DNA of 23,260 bases, from NCBI GenBank assembly GCA_045124055.1, contig JBGVKZ010000033.1:1-23260 (forward strand). Direction: 5' to 3'. This DNA comes from CALZKI01 sp045124055 (lineage in GTDB: Bacteria; Bacillota; Clostridia; Lachnospirales; Lachnospiraceae). Below the pieces are notes generated by a model. The model did not search any database. It was given only the letters and a program-made list of their open reading frames with translations, and was not told the origin of the DNA. Below are positions 1 through 7,729 of this stretch, piece by piece. Position 1 is the first letter of the stretch. Each line of letters opens with the position of its first letter. Position numbers and translations under genes: made by a program.

Positions 1-2
1 AT

Positions 3-78
3 GAGCAATGTTTCCTTTGTTGGTAATGGTTTGTGGTGAATTCATTATACTTCAAAAAGGGAGGTCATTGCTCTTTTT
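3..78 (+). terminator. Probable intrinsic terminator of an upstream gene
   Basis: An 8-bp perfect inverted repeat, GAGCAATG at 3-10 and CATTGCTC at 66-73, is followed at once by five T. The long interval can partly pair too (CCTTT near 14-18 with AAAGGG near 56-61), giving an imperfect long stem. No gene inside the window ends before it, so it probably belongs to a gene lying upstream. The long loop makes it less certain than the other terminators here. Confidence 0.5.
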
Positions 79-120
79 ATTTGCAAACTCCCGAAAATAA
101 AGGTTTTTAAATAAAAAATA

Positions 121-157
121 GGTAGTAAATTTGACACTACCGCTTTTAAAAAGGAGG
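121..157 (+). promoter_or_regulatory. Leader hairpin and strong ribosome binding site of the solute-binding lipoprotein gene
   Basis: GGTAGT (121-126) and ACTACC (136-141) can pair around a 9-base loop. AAGGAGG (151-157) follows, seven bases before the ATG at 165. The hairpin ends about nine bases before the Shine-Dalgarno, so it could affect mRNA stability or translation. No convincing promoter was found upstream: TTGCAA at 81-86 is a possible -35 but lacks a good -10. Confidence 0.35.
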
Positions 158-164
158 ATAAAAA

Positions 165-2426
165 ATGAAAAATAAATTACTGAGAATACTTTTAGTAGGA
201 GTATTGATTCTTTCTACTTTGTTTGTGGGTTGTGGAAAGGATAAAAATGCCAAAAAGAATGATACCACACAAGATGAAGGACCGTGGTATCAAACTAAAT
301 ACTATGAGTTGCAATTAGAAGAAAACGAATATATGAACTGCGTACAGTTATATGGTGAGGACTTATATTTTTGCAAGGGAAATTGGATTGAAGCAACAGA
401 AGAAATGACCTATTCTTTTGAGAAAGTTAATTTGAACGATTTCTCCGTTACGGACATTCCATTTTCTGCCACAGAAGATTTTTATGTTATGGATATGTAT
501 GTGACAGCAGATGGTATTTACATAGCAGCTCAGTTAATTGAATGGAATTCTGATTTTACAAAAATGTTACAGGCACAATATCAAATTTGGCACTGCGACT
601 TAGAGGGCAATGCTTTGGAAAGTATCGACTTGACAGAGGATATGATGGCAAGAACAACAGAAGAAATTGGAACTTACATGTCTGATATCACATTAGACAA
701 AGACGGAAATATCTATGTTGCAGATAATCAAAGCTATATTGCCGTTTATGATAAGGAAGGCAACCTTCTTTCCAATATTGATGTAGAAGGCTGGGGAAGT
801 GGCTTAGTTACAACGGCTGATGGTAGCGTTTATTACAACTATATGGACGAAGTAAACTGGGAAGAAAATCTTGTAAAAGTAGATGTGGAAAATGGAAAAT
901 TAGGGGATTCCTTAGGAAAATTGCCCGAAAACAATTACAATACAAACCTTTACATTAACGAGGATAATCAGGTTTATGTGACCAATGATAGCAATGGCTT
1001 ACAGTTATATGATTTAGTGAGTCAGGAAACTACGGATATTCTCAACTGGTTGGATTATGACATTAATGGAGACAATGTTTATATTGTAACAGAATTGGAA
1101 GATGGAAGAATTTTAGCATATTGTGAAAGCTATGATGAAGAGAAAACCACTTATGAAATTATAACGTTAACTGAAACAGATGAACCATTAGAGGCAAAAA
1201 CAGTGCTGACTTATGCAACCTTTGGTACAGATTCTCAGATTACTGATGCGATTATTCGTTTTAACAAAAACAGTGAGGATTATCGTATTGAAGTGGTAGA
1301 TTACTATGATAGCGAAGATTATGAAGCTGGATTAGATGCTTTTAATGAAGCATTATTAAATGGTGAATATGCAGACCTTATTAATGTCTCATGGGACAAT
1401 TATAATACCTATGCGAGTAAAGGACTTTATGTCGATTTGAATACTTTAATAGATGAGGATAGTGATATTAACAGAGAAGACTATTTTGAAAATGTTTTAA
1501 ATGCTTTTGAAATAGATGGAAAATTATACGCTATGCCAACTTCTTTTAGTCTGTCTACTTTGGCAGGAAAAAGCTCTATTTGGGGTGATACACAAACATT
1601 GACGACACAAAAGATTTCAGAGGTAGTTAAAAAAGCTGGTGATGATGCAGAACTGATTAACTATGGCACAAAATCGGATTGGCTGAATCTCTCCTTGCAG
1701 GGTAGTATGAATCGATATATTAACTGGGAGACGGGAGAGTGTTCATTTGACTCAGAGGAATTTATTGCTGTTTTGGAATTAGCAAATCTTCTTCCAGCGG
1801 AAAGTAACTGGGAAGAAGGAGATGTTAGTGCTCCAAAGAAAATTCAGGCAGGCAAATTATTATTAAATGGTGAATATTTCAACAGTATTACCGATTATCA
1901 GGTAACAAAGGCTGTTTTTGGTGAAGATGTTGCTTTCTTAGGCTATCCAGATGCCACAGGAAGTGGAACTTTAATTAATGGTGCAGACAATCTCATTGCA
2001 ATTTCTGAAGATAGTGAATACAAAGATGCTGCATGGGAATTTATAAAATATATGATTTCTGAAGAATATCAGTGTAATTATATTAATTGGTATAACCCAA
2101 TTCATAAAGCAGCCTTTGCAGAAAATATGGAACAGGCGGCTGAGATTACTACGTATAAAAACGATGATGGAGAAGAAATAGAAGCTCCGCATATGACATA
2201 TGGTTGGGAGGATTTTGAAACATCTGTATACCATGCAACAGAAGAAGATATTGCTGAATATACAGCTTTGGTAGAAGGTGCGGATACTTTAGCAAGTCAG
2301 GAAGAAGGAATTTTTAGTATTATTTCAGAAGAAGTAGAGCCATTCTTTGCAGGACAGAAATCTGCAGAAGAAGTAGCTGGTATTATTCAGAGTAGAGTGA
2401 ATATCTATGTAAATGAATCCAGATAA
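165..2426 (+). CDS. Extracellular solute-binding lipoprotein (family 1) with N-terminal beta-propeller-like region
   Basis: Surface lipoprotein of 753 residues, probably the substrate receptor of an ABC importer. The N-terminus has a basic start, a hydrophobic stretch and a lipobox ending LFVGC (Cys at about 23), predicting lipid anchoring. Residues about 40-340 contain repeated short units such as LDKDGNIYVAD, TADGSVYYN and NEDNQVYVTN, which resemble beta-propeller blades. Residues about 345-750 resemble sugar-type (family 1) binding proteins: an opening strand, a 'YADLINVSWDNY' type segment, 'KLYAMPTSF', and late 'NLIAISEDSEYKDAAWEFIKYM' pattern. Ordinary family-1 proteins are about 400-450 residues, so the N-terminal half is extra. 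No permease or ATPase gene is adjacent, so the partner transporter must lie elsewhere, or the protein serves as a sensor. The start is supported by AAGGAGG seven bases upstream. The substrate cannot be read from the sequence. Confidence 0.85.
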   Translation: MKNKLLRILLVGVLILSTLFVGCGKDKNAKKNDTTQDEGPWYQTKYYELQLEENEYMNCVQLYGEDLYFCKGNWIEATEEMTYSFEKVNLNDFSVTDIPFSATEDFYVMDMYVTADGIYIAAQLIEWNSDFTKMLQAQYQIWHCDLEGNALESIDLTEDMMARTTEEIGTYMSDITLDKDGNIYVADNQSYIAVYDKEGNLLSNIDVEGWGSGLVTTADGSVYYNYMDEVNWEENLVKVDVENGKLGDSLGKLPENNYNTNLYINEDNQVYVTNDSNGLQLYDLVSQETTDILNWLDYDINGDNVYIVTELEDGRILAYCESYDEEKTTYEIITLTETDEPLEAKTVLTYATFGTDSQITDAIIRFNKNSEDYRIEVVDYYDSEDYEAGLDAFNEALLNGEYADLINVSWDNYNTYASKGLYVDLNTLIDEDSDINREDYFENVLNAFEIDGKLYAMPTSFSLSTLAGKSSIWGDTQTLTTQKISEVVKKAGDDAELINYGTKSDWLNLSLQGSMNRYINWETGECSFDSEEFIAVLELANLLPAESNWEEGDVSAPKKIQAGKLLLNGEYFNSITDYQVTKAVFGEDVAFLGYPDATGSGTLINGADNLIAISEDSEYKDAAWEFIKYMISEEYQCNYINWYNPIHKAAFAENMEQAAEITTYKNDDGEEIEAPHMTYGWEDFETSVYHATEEDIAEYTALVEGADTLASQEEGIFSIISEEVEPFFAGQKSAEEVAGIIQSRVNIYVNESR

Positions 2427-2479
2427 GATGATTTTTAGAATATTTATTTATAAGTGATAGTAGATTTTGTCAAAAAATG

Positions 2480-2488
2480 TGATATAAT
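2480..2488 (+). promoter_or_regulatory. Extended -10 promoter for the SPFH protein gene
   Basis: TGA-TATAAT is an extended -10 element (TG at 2480-2481, TATAAT at 2483-2488). No good -35 sits 17 bases upstream; a TTGTCA at 2467-2472 is too close (10 bases). The expected mRNA start would give a leader of roughly 55 bases ending in the ribosome binding site AAGGGAGGA at 2535-2543. Confidence 0.55.
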
Positions 2489-2551
2489 TCTTTTATGCGG
2501 CAAGCATGCAAAAGACAATTATGTAGGTCAAATTAAGGGAGGACAAAAGGA

Positions 2552-3940
2552 ATGGGTTTAATTCAAGCGTTTAAAAATGCGTTGGGTGGACAGGTAGGAG
2601 ACCAGTGGCGTGAATATTTCTACTGCGATTCTATTCCAAATAATGTTTTACTTACAAAAGGTAAGAAACGCACAAGCAATACAAGACAGTCAAGTAACAC
2701 AAAAGGTGAAGATAATATTATTTCTAATGGTTCTATCATTGCAGTAAATGAAGGTCAGTGTATGATTATTGTTGACAATGGTAAAATCGTAGAATTTTGT
2801 GCAGAAGCTGGCGAATTCGTATATGATACATCAACAGAACCATCTTTATTATATGGTAATTTGGGTGAAAACATCAGTAAGAGTTTTGCAACTTTTGGTA
2901 GACGTTTTACCTTTGGTGGAGATACAGCCAGAATCCAGCATGTTTATTATTTCAATACAAAAGAAATTATGAACAATCCATTTGGCACAGCACAGCCAAT
3001 TCCATTCAGAGTTGTAGATAAAAACATTGGATTGGATATGGACGTTGCACTTCGTTGTCACGGTAAATATTCATTTAAAATTATTGACCCAATTTTATTC
3101 TACACACATGTAGCTGGTAACGTAAAAGATACATATACGGTTGATTTAGTTGCAGAACAGATGAAATTAGAATTAGTAGATGCTATGACACCAGCCCTTG
3201 GTAAAATTTCAGAACAGGGTATTCGTTATAGCCAGATTTCGAACTATCCAAATGATGTAAAAGCAGCTTTAAATGATGTGCTTTCACCAGAATGGACAGC
3301 AAAGAGAGGTCTTACGATTGTATCTATCGCATTAAGTCCTATGACTTTGTCAGAAGAAGATGCGGCAGTTATCAAGCAGTATCAGCAGATGGCTATGCTT
3401 CGTGACCCGAATATGGCAGCAGCATCACTTGTTCAGAGCCAGTCAAGAGCTATGGAAGCAGCAGCAGCTAATAAATCTACAGGTCCTATGATGGCATTTG
3501 CAGGTATGAATATGGCACAACAGGCAGGTGGAATGAACGCTGGCCAGTTATTTGCTATGGGTCAGCAAAATCAGATGAATCAGCAGGCTATGAACCAGCA
3601 GCCAATGAATCAGGCAGCTCCACAGAGTGCTCCACAGCCTCAGCAGGCTTCACAGGGAGTAGCAGCAGGCTGGACTTGTAGTTGTGGTATGACAGGTAAC
3701 ACAGGTAAATTCTGTAAAGAATGTGGTACCAAGAGAGTTGAGCCAGAAGTTGGCTGGACTTGTTCTTGCGGTGCAGTAAATACAGGTAAGTTCTGTGTAG
3801 AATGTGGTACAAAGAAGCCGGCAGATGCACCACTTTATAAATGTGATAAATGTGGCTGGGAACCAGAAGATCCAAAGAATCCACCTAAATTCTGTCCAGA
3901 ATGTGGCGATCCTTTTGATGATGGCGATATTCAGTCATAA
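2552..3940 (+). CDS. SPFH-domain protein (YdjI / 'virion core protein' type) with three C-terminal zinc ribbons
   Basis: A 462-residue cytoplasmic, probably membrane-associated scaffold protein. Residues about 1-290 match the SPFH group typified by Bacillus YdjI and often annotated 'virion core protein': an early 'GSIIAVNEGQ' strand, 'FGGDTARIQHVYYFNTKE', and a 'LSPEWTAKRGLTIVSIALSP' segment before a helical region. Residues about 295-370 are low complexity, rich in Met, Gln, Asn and Ala. Three zinc-ribbon units follow: two near-identical WTCSCG..NTGKFC.ECGTK copies (about 375-395 and 402-423) and a third CDKCGW...FCPECG (about 430-452). In Bacillus, YdjI is tied to the cell-envelope (PspA-like) stress response; that role here is inference. 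The next gene, also with a zinc ribbon, may be its partner. It has its own promoter and AAGGGAGGA eight bases before the ATG. There is no transmembrane segment. Confidence 0.85.
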   Translation: MGLIQAFKNALGGQVGDQWREYFYCDSIPNNVLLTKGKKRTSNTRQSSNTKGEDNIISNGSIIAVNEGQCMIIVDNGKIVEFCAEAGEFVYDTSTEPSLLYGNLGENISKSFATFGRRFTFGGDTARIQHVYYFNTKEIMNNPFGTAQPIPFRVVDKNIGLDMDVALRCHGKYSFKIIDPILFYTHVAGNVKDTYTVDLVAEQMKLELVDAMTPALGKISEQGIRYSQISNYPNDVKAALNDVLSPEWTAKRGLTIVSIALSPMTLSEEDAAVIKQYQQMAMLRDPNMAAASLVQSQSRAMEAAAANKSTGPMMAFAGMNMAQQAGGMNAGQLFAMGQQNQMNQQAMNQQPMNQAAPQSAPQPQQASQGVAAGWTCSCGMTGNTGKFCKECGTKRVEPEVGWTCSCGAVNTGKFCVECGTKKPADAPLYKCDKCGWEPEDPKNPPKFCPECGDPFDDGDIQS

Positions 3941-3973
3941 GCTAGACAGAATGCATAATTAGTGAATTTACGG

Positions 3974-4027
3974 GAGGGTGTCCCAAAACTATAAGCGAAG
4001 GCTTGGTAGACGGGACACTCTCTTTTT
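3974..4027 (+). terminator. Intrinsic terminator with a small hairpin inside its loop
   Basis: GAGGGTGTCCC (3974-3984) pairs with GGGACACTCTC (4012-4022), with a single G-T wobble in 11 pairs, and is followed by TTTTT. The 27-base loop holds a second small hairpin, AAGC (3993-3996) with GCTT (4001-4004). It ends the SPFH transcript and lies only 22 bases before the next start codon, so incomplete termination may feed the downstream genes. Confidence 0.85.
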
Positions 4028-4049
4028 CAGAAAAAAGTAAGGGAAAATT

Positions 4050-4814
4050 ATGGAACTTAAATACATTTTAATTATAATTATTTTAGTACTTATTTTAGTG
4101 ATTTTCGGAATTATCTATTCTACGGTAAAGAAAATAAAAAGAAAGGTTCGCCAGTTTTCCAGAGATTTGTTCGGAACAAGTGACATCAGACAGGGCATTA
4201 AAAAGGTAGAAAATGAATACGCTGCAACTCCAAAGAGTATTTCTGCTATGACAAGTCTTTGCTTACCACAGATTACAAAGGATTTTCCTCAATTTAACTA
4301 TGAGGAAATGAAGGGAAGAGCTCAGAATGTGCTTTTGTCCTATTTGATGGGTGTTTCACAGAGAAGTACAGCATATTTGAAAGATGGAAATAGTGAACTG
4401 AAAAATCAGTTAGAAAATCATATTAACATGTTAGAAACATCCAATAGACAGGAATATTTTGATGATGCCAAAATTCATCGTACAGAGCTTGCAGGTTATT
4501 ACAAAGGCAACGGAAGATGTACCATTGTTTTCCAATCCTCCATTCAATATTTGCACTATATAATGGATATGAATGGGAATGTGATAAAAGGAAGCAATTC
4601 TGTTATAGAACAGAGCCGATATAATGTGGAATTAATATATATTCAGGATAGAAGTATTGTAGAAAATGATTTAGATGGTGCGGAAAGTCTGAATTGCCCA
4701 AATTGTGGCGGCCCGATTCAGCATATGGGCTCAAAAAAATGTATATATTGCGGAACTCCGATTGTGGAGTACAATATCCGCGTGTGGTCATTTAGTGCCA
4801 TAAAAGAATTGTAG
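4050..4814 (+). CDS. Membrane-anchored Tim44-like domain protein with C-terminal zinc ribbon
   Basis: A 254-residue protein. Residues about 4-26 form a very hydrophobic Ile/Leu/Val segment, a single membrane anchor, followed by a basic stretch (KKIKRKVR). The middle, about 75-210, follows the pattern of bacterial Tim44-like domains: 'FNYEEMKGRAQNVLLSYL', then 'YFDDAKIHRTEL', then strands around 'CTIVFQSS' and 'DMNGNVIKGS'. A single zinc ribbon (CPNCGGPI...KCIYCG, about 216-238) closes the protein. The Tim44 assignment is by pattern only and is tentative; no function is established. It follows the zinc-ribbon SPFH gene after a terminator and precedes pcrA by 14 bases, so it is probably cotranscribed with pcrA. 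The ribosome binding site is weak (TAAGGGAAA just upstream), with ATG at 4050. Confidence 0.65.
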   Translation: MELKYILIIIILVLILVIFGIIYSTVKKIKRKVRQFSRDLFGTSDIRQGIKKVENEYAATPKSISAMTSLCLPQITKDFPQFNYEEMKGRAQNVLLSYLMGVSQRSTAYLKDGNSELKNQLENHINMLETSNRQEYFDDAKIHRTELAGYYKGNGRCTIVFQSSIQYLHYIMDMNGNVIKGSNSVIEQSRYNVELIYIQDRSIVENDLDGAESLNCPNCGGPIQHMGSKKCIYCGTPIVEYNIRVWSFSAIKEL

Positions 4815-4828
4815 ACAAGAGGAAACTT

Positions 4829-7285
4829 ATGAGTATTTATGATACATTAAACGAAGAGCAGAAAAAAGCGGTTTTTCAAACGGAAGGACCTGTGCTGATT
4901 TTAGCAGGAGCAGGCTCAGGTAAGACCCGTACCCTAACCCATAGAATTGCATATATGATTGATGAAAATGGTGTGAATCCGTGGAATATTTTAGCCATTA
5001 CATTTACCAATAAAGCCGCAGGAGAAATGCGAGAAAGAGTTGATAAAATTGTTGGATTTGGTGCAGAAAGCATTTGGGTATCCACCTTTCACTCCACTTG
5101 TGTGCGTATTTTAAGGCGATATGCAGACAAAATTGGTTTTGATAATCATTTTGTAATTTATGATACAGACGACCAGAAGGCAGTAATTAAGGATATATGT
5201 AAACGATTACAAATTGACACCAAAAATATCAAAGAACGTGCCTTAATGGGAGCTATCTCCGCTGCGAAAGATGAACTGATTTCACCAGAAGAATATGTGC
5301 TTAAAAATATGGGCGATTTTTCTAAAAAAGTATATGGTGATGTTTATAACGAATATCAAAAAGCACTTAAAAAAAATAATGCGATGGATTTTGATGATTT
5401 GTTGGCAAAAACAGTAGAACTCTTTAAACTTTGTCCGGAGATTTTAGAATATTATCAGGATAGATTTTTATACATTATGGTGGACGAGTATCAGGATACC
5501 AACACTGCCCAGTTTGAGCTGATTCGATTATTAGCCAAGAAAAACAGAAATCTGTGTGTAGTAGGTGATGATGACCAGTCAATTTACAAATTCCGTGGAG
5601 CAAATATCCGCAATATTTTGGATTTTGAACAGGTTTATCCGGATGCTACCGTAATCAAGTTGGAAAAAAACTACCGTTCCAGCCAGAATATTCTGGATGC
5701 AGCCAATAGTGTGATTCGTAATAACACAAAACGTAAGTCAAAACAATTATGGACAGATCAGGAAAGTGGAAACCTATTGCATTTTCGTCAATTTGACACA
5801 GCTTATGAAGAAGCAGAATATATCGTTTCTGATATTCGTTCTAAAGTCAGAGAAGGTAGAGAATACAAAGATTGTGCGGTGTTATATAGAACCAATGCAC
5901 AATCTCGTATGATAGAAGAAAAATTAGTAATTGCCGGAATGCCCTATAATGTGGTGGGAGGCATTAACTTCTATGCCAGAAAGGAAATCAAGGATTTGCT
6001 GGCATATTTAAAAACCATTGATAATGGAAAAGATGATATGGCTTGCAAACGTATTATTAATGTACCAAAACGTGGTATTGGTGCAACAACGATTGCCAGG
6101 GTACAAGAATATGCCGATAGCAGAAACATCAGTTTTTATGAAGGGTTGAAAGAAGCCAATCAGATTATGACCATTGGAAAAAGCTATGTAAAATTAGAAC
6201 CTTTTGTGACGATGATACAGGCTTTCAGAAGTAAAATGGAAATTTATACTTTGGAGGAATTACTCCGAGATATTATTGAAACCACAGGCTATGTAAAAGA
6301 AATTGAGGAATCTGATGCTGACACAGAAGAAATTAGAGACCGAATTTCTAATATCAACGAATTAATTAGTAAAGTAGTAGCCTATGAAGAAAAAGTAGAA
6401 GAAGAAACCGGAATGAAGGCGACATTAAGTGGTTTTTTAGAGGAAGTTGCATTGGTTGCCGACATCGATAAAGTGGAAGAAAGTGATGATAAAGTACTTC
6501 TTATGACCTTGCATAGTGCCAAAGGTCTTGAATTTCCAGTTGTTTATATGGCTGGTGTGGAGGATGGCGTTTTCCCAAGTTATCGAACCATTACTTCCGA
6601 TGACCCTGATGAAATGGAAGAAGAAAGACGTCTTGCCTATGTAGGAATTACAAGAGCCAAAGAGGACTTGCACATTTTATGTGCAAAACAGCGTATGATA
6701 AATGGTGAGACCCAGTATAATCCTGTGAGCCGCTTTGTGAAAGAAATTCCAGCTAATTTGTTGGATACAAGACTTCCAGTTTATAAAAAATACGATTTAA
6801 ATGATTACGATGATGATTCCTATGAGAGAAACACTTTTAAGGCAAAACCTTACGGAATGTCAGGAGGCAGTAGCTATTCTTCTATGCAAAGTGGTCGTAG
6901 TGCTTACAACATAGGAAACACAAGTGGTGGACGTAGTGCTTATGGAAGTATGGGAAATAGTGCGGCTACTACAAGTTATGGCGGAAGTGCTTCGGGAAGC
7001 TATTTTGCTAAACCAAAGGCAGTAGCAAAACCAAAGAGTGCACCGGATACTGCGAAACCTTATATTGCCAAAGCAACTGGCTTATCAGGACTTACCAAGG
7101 GAGTTTTGGCAGCCGGAGAAAAACCTGCTTATGATATCGGAGATAGAGTAAAGCATATAAAATATGGCGAAGGCACTGTAAAGGCGATGACAAAAGGTGC
7201 CAGAGACTATGAAGTTACCATAGAATTTGACGGAGCAGGACAAAAGATTATGTACGCGGCATTTGCAAAACTTCAAAAGCTATAA
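4829..7285 (+). CDS. pcrA: ATP-dependent DNA helicase PcrA (UvrD/Rep, superfamily 1A)
   Basis: A 3'-5' DNA helicase of 818 residues acting in repair, replication restart and clearing of transcription complexes. Seen motifs: Q-motif LNEEQKKAV (7-15), Walker A AGAGSGKT (26-33), DEYQDTN (motif II), GDDDQSIYKFRGA (III), NYRSSQNI (IV), TLHSAKGLEFPVVY (V) and RRLAYVGITRAKEDL (VI). The C-terminus (about 765-818: 'YDIGDRVKHIKYGEGTV') is the Tudor-like module that in PcrA/UvrD contacts RNA polymerase. Between about 670 and 755 there is an unusual Gly/Ser/Ala/Tyr-rich linker with repeats such as GRSAYNIGN and GRSAYGSMGN, making the protein longer than the usual 720-750. AGAGGAAAC before the ATG at 4829 is the ribosome binding site. 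The 14-base gap after the preceding gene suggests an operon. Confidence 0.96.
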   Translation: MSIYDTLNEEQKKAVFQTEGPVLILAGAGSGKTRTLTHRIAYMIDENGVNPWNILAITFTNKAAGEMRERVDKIVGFGAESIWVSTFHSTCVRILRRYADKIGFDNHFVIYDTDDQKAVIKDICKRLQIDTKNIKERALMGAISAAKDELISPEEYVLKNMGDFSKKVYGDVYNEYQKALKKNNAMDFDDLLAKTVELFKLCPEILEYYQDRFLYIMVDEYQDTNTAQFELIRLLAKKNRNLCVVGDDDQSIYKFRGANIRNILDFEQVYPDATVIKLEKNYRSSQNILDAANSVIRNNTKRKSKQLWTDQESGNLLHFRQFDTAYEEAEYIVSDIRSKVREGREYKDCAVLYRTNAQSRMIEEKLVIAGMPYNVVGGINFYARKEIKDLLAYLKTIDNGKDDMACKRIINVPKRGIGATTIARVQEYADSRNISFYEGLKEANQIMTIGKSYVKLEPFVTMIQAFRSKMEIYTLEELLRDIIETTGYVKEIEESDADTEEIRDRISNINELISKVVAYEEKVEEETGMKATLSGFLEEVALVADIDKVEESDDKVLLMTLHSAKGLEFPVVYMAGVEDGVFPSYRTITSDDPDEMEEERRLAYVGITRAKEDLHILCAKQRMINGETQYNPVSRFVKEIPANLLDTRLPVYKKYDLNDYDDDSYERNTFKAKPYGMSGGSSYSSMQSGRSAYNIGNTSGGRSAYGSMGNSAATTSYGGSASGSYFAKPKAVAKPKSAPDTAKPYIAKATGLSGLTKGVLAAGEKPAYDIGDRVKHIKYGEGTVKAMTKGARDYEVTIEFDGAGQKIMYAAFAKLQKL

Positions 7286-7332
7286 CTACTTTCAAGAAAT
7301 TGAAAAAAAGGATAGTAAAAACTAAAATTTAG

Positions 7333-7341
7333 TGGTATGAT
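7333..7341 (+). promoter_or_regulatory. Extended -10 promoter for the small acidic membrane protein gene
   Basis: TGG-TATGAT (TG at 7333-7334, -10 at 7336-7341) is a good extended -10. The nearest -35-like hexamer at 17 bases is weak. The transcript would start near 7348 and end at the perfect terminator at 7641-7671, so this gene looks like a single-gene unit. Confidence 0.45.
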
Positions 7342-7385
7342 AAACCTATAAGTAACCATTTTTAAGAAAGCAGAAGGTGATAAGT

Positions 7386-7625
7386 ATGAGTAATAAAATC
7401 GAAGAATTAAAAGATATGATAGAATCCATCGGTAAAAAGGAAGAAAAGAAAGGTCACCCAGTACTTTGGGTATTGGCTATTATCGGTGCAGTAGCAGCCG
7501 TTGCAGGAATTGCATATGCAGTATATCGTTACTTCACACCAGATGTATATGAAGAATATGAAGAATTAGATGACGAAGATTTCGATGATGATTTCTTTGA
7601 AGACGAAGAATCAACAGAAGAATAA
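7386..7625 (+). CDS. Small single-pass membrane protein with strongly acidic tail
   Basis: A 79-residue protein of unrecognised family. Residues about 1-21 are charged and helical (EELKDMIESIGKKEEKK). A transmembrane segment at about 25-46 (VLWVLAIIGAVAAVAGIAYAVY) follows, and the last 30 residues are almost all Glu, Asp, Tyr and Phe (for example EEYEELDDEDFDDDFFEDEE). The hydrophobic helix after Lys residues suggests an N-in, single-span protein, though the acidic tail would then be outside; topology is uncertain. ATG at 7386 is preferred over the in-frame GTG at 7377 because AGAAGG (7372-7377) lies eight bases before it and overlaps the GTG. It has its own promoter and terminator between pcrA and rlmD. 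Good codon use supports a real gene; the function is unknown. Confidence 0.8.
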   Translation: MSNKIEELKDMIESIGKKEEKKGHPVLWVLAIIGAVAAVAGIAYAVYRYFTPDVYEEYEELDDEDFDDDFFEDEESTEE

Positions 7626-7640
7626 GTACCAGGGATTTAG

Positions 7641-7671
7641 CGGGGTGTACCTAAGCGTACACCCCGTTTTT
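7641..7671 (+). terminator. Strong intrinsic terminator
   Basis: A perfect 10-bp stem, CGGGGTGTAC (7641-7650) with GTACACCCCG (7657-7666), has a 6-base loop and is followed by TTTTT. It ends the small membrane protein transcript and isolates it from the methyltransferase gene. Confidence 0.95.
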
Positions 7672-7729
7672 AGAGTATAGGAAAATACGCATATTTATAC
7701 CATTTTGATATATCAGAAAGAGGAAATGT

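Noticed and set aside
1..39. Short frame MSNVSFVGNGLW ending in TGA at the window start
   Set aside because: It lies within the probable terminator stem and has no visible ribosome binding site; it might be the tail of an upstream gene but nothing supports that.
2467..2488. TTGTCA/TATAAT as a standard promoter pair before the SPFH gene
   Set aside because: Spacing is only ten bases; the extended -10 reading is better.
3720..3830. Possible repeat element or mobile sequence in the SPFH gene
   Set aside because: The near-duplicate DNA is explained by the two tandem zinc-ribbon coding units.
3588..3884. 98-residue minus-strand frame opposite the zinc-ribbon repeats of the SPFH gene
   Set aside because: Its repeat pattern simply mirrors the zinc-ribbon repeats on the plus strand.
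7291..7310. TTTCAA-GAAA-TTGAAA hairpin after pcrA as a terminator
   Set aside because: The stem is only six weak pairs and is followed by A rather than T on the plus strand; no minus-strand gene needs it.
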